Assembly (NCBI GenBank): GCA_029880385.1
Contig: JAOUOM010000138.1
Location: forward strand, 1 to 6,085
Direction of reading: 5' to 3'
DNA: 6,085 nucleotides
From: Cyclobacteriaceae bacterium
GTDB lineage: Bacteria > Bacteroidota > Bacteroidia > Cytophagales > Cyclobacteriaceae
Every line of letters starts with the position of its first letter. Position 1 is the stretch's first letter. Both the position numbers and the translations under genes were made by a program. The notes beneath the pieces were generated by a model, which did not search any database, was not told where the DNA came from, and was given only the letters and a program-made list of their open reading frames with translations. Of the stretch, positions 5,217 through 6,085 are shown piece after piece.

Positions 5217-6085
5217 ATCCCAATACTCAGAAAAACTGCATCGTCAGTCTGGGCAGTTTCACCTCTCCAATCGAACCAGTGTTCCCCTATTGAATCGCCA
5301 CCATATTTTCTAAAAAGCTGAATTACACCTTTGTGGTTTAGTTTTTTCATGTCATTTTTCCCAAACTGATCAGGCATTCCATCTGAATAAGCAAGAATAT
5401 AATCACCTTTCTCAACTGAGATTAAAAACTCCTGCACCACGCTTTCATTCTCTTTTACCGACATTTTTTTCTTTACTTTAAAAAACTCTTCCTCTTCTCC
5501 ACATACTTTCACCAATGGCAATCCGTTTGTAGAACAGGTCATTAATTTGCTCCCTTTTTTATATTTGATGACAGCTAACTCCGCATGAATGCCGTAAGAT
5601 ATTTTTCTTTCTGATTTATTCAGGTTTTCCAGGTCAGCGATCACATTATTCAATATTGACTGTGGGTAGGAAAATGATGACTTTACATACTGATTAATGA
5701 GTGTACTTATGGTCATGGTAGCGAGGGCTCCTTCCAGACTATGACCGGTACAGTCGCCCACTATTACAAAAATAGTATCATCAAATTCCTTAAACATATA
5801 GAAATCTCCCCCAATCATATCCTTTGGTCCATAAAACAAAGAATAATCCGAAAAGTATTTCTTGAGAATTTCAGGATCTGACAAAATTAAATCCTGGATT
5901 CGCTTTCCAGCTTCAATTTCAGCAGGCATTCCCCGCTTTTCTACTTTCTTATTTTCTTCAGAGTTTTTGCTTATTGAAGGTTCTTTATCACCAATTACAT
6001 CCGATACCTTTGATGCCTCGTCAACAAAAATACCCTTCAGATAGAGGTTTATCATACCCGATACCTTCGAATTTGAACAAGCAAA
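5213..6085 (-). CDS. SpoIIE/PP2C-type serine/threonine phosphatase, 5' end beyond window
   Basis: This is a metal-dependent protein phosphatase of the SpoIIE/RsbU class. The first in-frame ATG inside the window is at 6055 (280 residues). The frame stays open upstream to base 6085, reading FACSNSKVSG before that Met, so the gene probably continues to the right and the true N-terminus is missing. Numbering from Met at 6055, residues 13-45 form a charged, probably disordered linker. The catalytic domain begins EAGKRIQDLIL (48-58) and contains GPKDMIGGDFY (76-86, metal-binding Asp84), IVGDCTGHSLEGALATM (98-114, Asp101), LAYSDGMPDQFG (221-232, Asp225) and TAQTDDAVFLSIGI at the end (Asp271, Asp272). 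All expected metal ligands are present, so it is likely active. Family relatives commonly carry sensory or membrane regions before this domain. Its convergent neighbour is a SiaC-family protein, a plausible substrate by analogy with SiaA. Confidence 0.9.
   Translation of the reverse strand, partial: FACSNSKVSGMINLYLKGIFVDEASKVSDVIGDKEPSISKNSEENKKVEKRGMPAEIEAGKRIQDLILSDPEILKKYFSDYSLFYGPKDMIGGDFYMFKEFDDTIFVIVGDCTGHSLEGALATMTISTLINQYVKSSFSYPQSILNNVIADLENLNKSERKISYGIHAELAVIKYKKGSKLMTCSTNGLPLVKVCGEEEEFFKVKKKMSVKENESVVQEFLISVEKGDYILAYSDGMPDQFGKNDMKKLNHKGVIQLFRKYGGDSIGEHWFDWRGETAQTDDAVFLSIGI

Overview
The window looks like chromosomal DNA from a member of the Bacteroidota, probably a Cytophagales- or Flavobacteriia-like lineage; this is inferred from gene content, not from a marker gene. 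Supporting signs are a TonB-dependent receptor that begins with a carboxypeptidase-D-regulatory-like beta-sandwich, a tandem-domain universal stress protein of the type common in that phylum, a SpoIIE-type phosphatase with the 'KRIQ…GPKDMIGGDFY' style of entry into its domain, AT-rich intergenic spacers, and no clear Shine-Dalgarno sequences ahead of the starts. No RNA gene, insertion sequence, CRISPR array or integrase was seen.

Layout from left to right. Bases 1-250 hold no gene that can be supported, only two perfect short inverted repeats. An aldose 1-epimerase-like (LacX/YeaD-type) gene lies on the minus strand (251-1120). It diverges across a 176-base spacer from a stand-alone outer-membrane TonB-dependent receptor on the plus strand (1297-3660). 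After a 145-base spacer with a weak hairpin comes a two-domain universal stress protein (3806-4636, plus). A second, very AT-rich 145-base spacer with overlapping hairpins leads to a SiaC-family (DUF1987) phosphoprotein gene (4782-5216, plus). This gene meets, tail to tail, a SpoIIE/PP2C-type phosphatase gene (5213-6085, minus) whose reading frame stays open to the right edge of the window.

The most coherent unit is the right-hand pair. SiaC-family proteins are switched by phosphorylation, and in Pseudomonas aeruginosa the SpoIIE-type phosphatase SiaA removes the phosphate that the kinase SiaB adds. Finding a SiaC homologue beside a SpoIIE-type phosphatase therefore suggests a Sia-like partner-switching module. 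It differs from the known operon in three ways: the genes are convergent with a 4-base overlap of their stop codons, no SiaB-like kinase or SiaD-like diguanylate cyclase is visible, and the expected phospho-threonine position reads as serine. The other genes (sugar epimerase, receptor, stress protein) look like ordinary separate transcription units, and no shared pathway can be shown from sequence alone.
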